From assembly GCF_016735515.1 (NCBI RefSeq), contig NZ_JAERQZ010000001.1:2096746-2160745 (forward strand): DNA of 64,000 nt, written 5' to 3'. Shown in pieces: positions 63,786-64,000 of this stretch. Positions within the stretch are counted from its first letter, which is position 1, and each line of letters opens with the position of its first letter. Below the pieces are notes generated by a model, which was not told where the DNA came from, made no database searches, and was given only the letters and a program-made list of their open reading frames with translations. The position numbers and the translations under genes were made by a program. The stretch is from Piscinibacter sp. HJYY11. Its GTDB lineage: Bacteria > Pseudomonadota > Gammaproteobacteria > Burkholderiales > Burkholderiaceae_C.

Positions 63786-64000
63786 GGATTCGCCTCGTAT
63801 GAAGCCGCATGGTGCGCCATCGCCGCCTGCACCGCCTCGCCCTGCACGAGCTGCGCACGGTCACGCTCGAAATCCGCCAGCGCCAGGCGCGCGATCCAGC
63901 CTTCGCCATAGGGATCGGTGTGCACCAGGTGCGGCGCCTCCTCCAACCGAGGGTTCACCGCCAGCACCGTGCCCGAGACCGCGCACTTCACCGACACGAT
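63782..64000 (-). CDS. GcvH-like lipoyl-carrier protein, N-terminus cut by window edge
   Basis: The visible C-terminal 72 residues contain the biotinyl/lipoyl fold end typical of GcvH (SVKCAVSGTVLAVNPRLEEA, PHLVHTDPYGEGWIARL). The lipoyl-lysine lies before the window edge. GcvH carries the aminomethyl group in glycine cleavage, but GcvH-like LbpA proteins serve sulfur oxidation. Its overlap with a DsrE gene points to the second role. Confidence 0.82.
   Translation of the reverse strand: MVSVKCAVSGTVLAVNPRLEEAPHLVHTDPYGEGWIARLALADFERDRAQLVQGEAVQAAMAHHAASYEANP

Overview
This is a GC-rich, gene-dense chromosomal window from a Gram-negative bacterium, most likely a betaproteobacterium of the order Burkholderiales (Rubrivivax/Leptothrix/Roseateles-like). 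That placement rests on my recognition of protein families and gene order, not on a search. LpxC and GmhA indicate a lipopolysaccharide outer membrane, and the DNPR motif in MurE indicates meso-diaminopimelate peptidoglycan. I saw no tRNA, rRNA, CRISPR array, insertion sequence or prophage.

Layout. 1-2663: an acyltransferase cut by the window edge, lysS, a flavin-oxidase-like gene and a small membrane protein. 2769-21578 (minus strand): a complete division and cell wall (dcw) cluster in the order mraZ-rsmH-ftsL-ftsI-murE-murF-mraY-murD-ftsW-murG-murC-ddl-ftsQ-ftsA-ftsZ-lpxC. Stop/start overlaps are common. Three intergenic palindromic repeats interrupt it, MurD carries an acidic Pro/Ala-rich insert, and a plausible promoter with four 10-bp-spaced MraZ-type boxes precedes mraZ. 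21882-33607: an accessory stretch with a LysR regulator facing a racemase plus an amino-acid binding protein, a phospholipase-D family protein, a methyltransferase, a vanadium haloperoxidase-like protein, a GlxA-type regulator, an unrecognised protein and a large putative metallopeptidase with a Cys-rich tail.

33693-45917: an ECF42-type sigma factor with DGPF/YCII proteins, a START-like protein and a VOC protein, headed by a sequence matching the ECF42 promoter. After it come a TetA-like exporter, two short-chain dehydrogenases, an AraC regulator, a GH13 trehalose-synthase-like enzyme divergent from a luciferase-like oxidoreductase, and an nnrD/phosphatase/GlsB run. 46132-53401: a compact nitrogen-scavenging cluster of allophanate hydrolase (atzF), a NitT/TauT-type ABC transporter, atzG, atzE, atzH and a GntR regulator. 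It looks like the lower part of the cyanuric acid pathway but has no ring-opening enzyme, so its natural substrate is an open question.

53560-58704: a possible signalling group made of a FecR-domain secreted protein, a membrane c-heme sensor, a Ser/Thr kinase with a duplicated C-terminal domain, a PstS-like binding protein and a PEP-CTERM exported protein. 58707-64000: an old-yellow-enzyme family oxidoreductase, an SGNH hydrolase divergent from a LysR regulator across a perfect dyad, gmhA, an NnrU-family membrane protein, a DsrE-family protein and a GcvH-like protein cut by the window end.

The strongest candidates for new biology are the atz-type cluster without AtzD, the heme sensor/kinase group, and the metallopeptidase with its odd HExxxH-type motif and regulated-looking leader.
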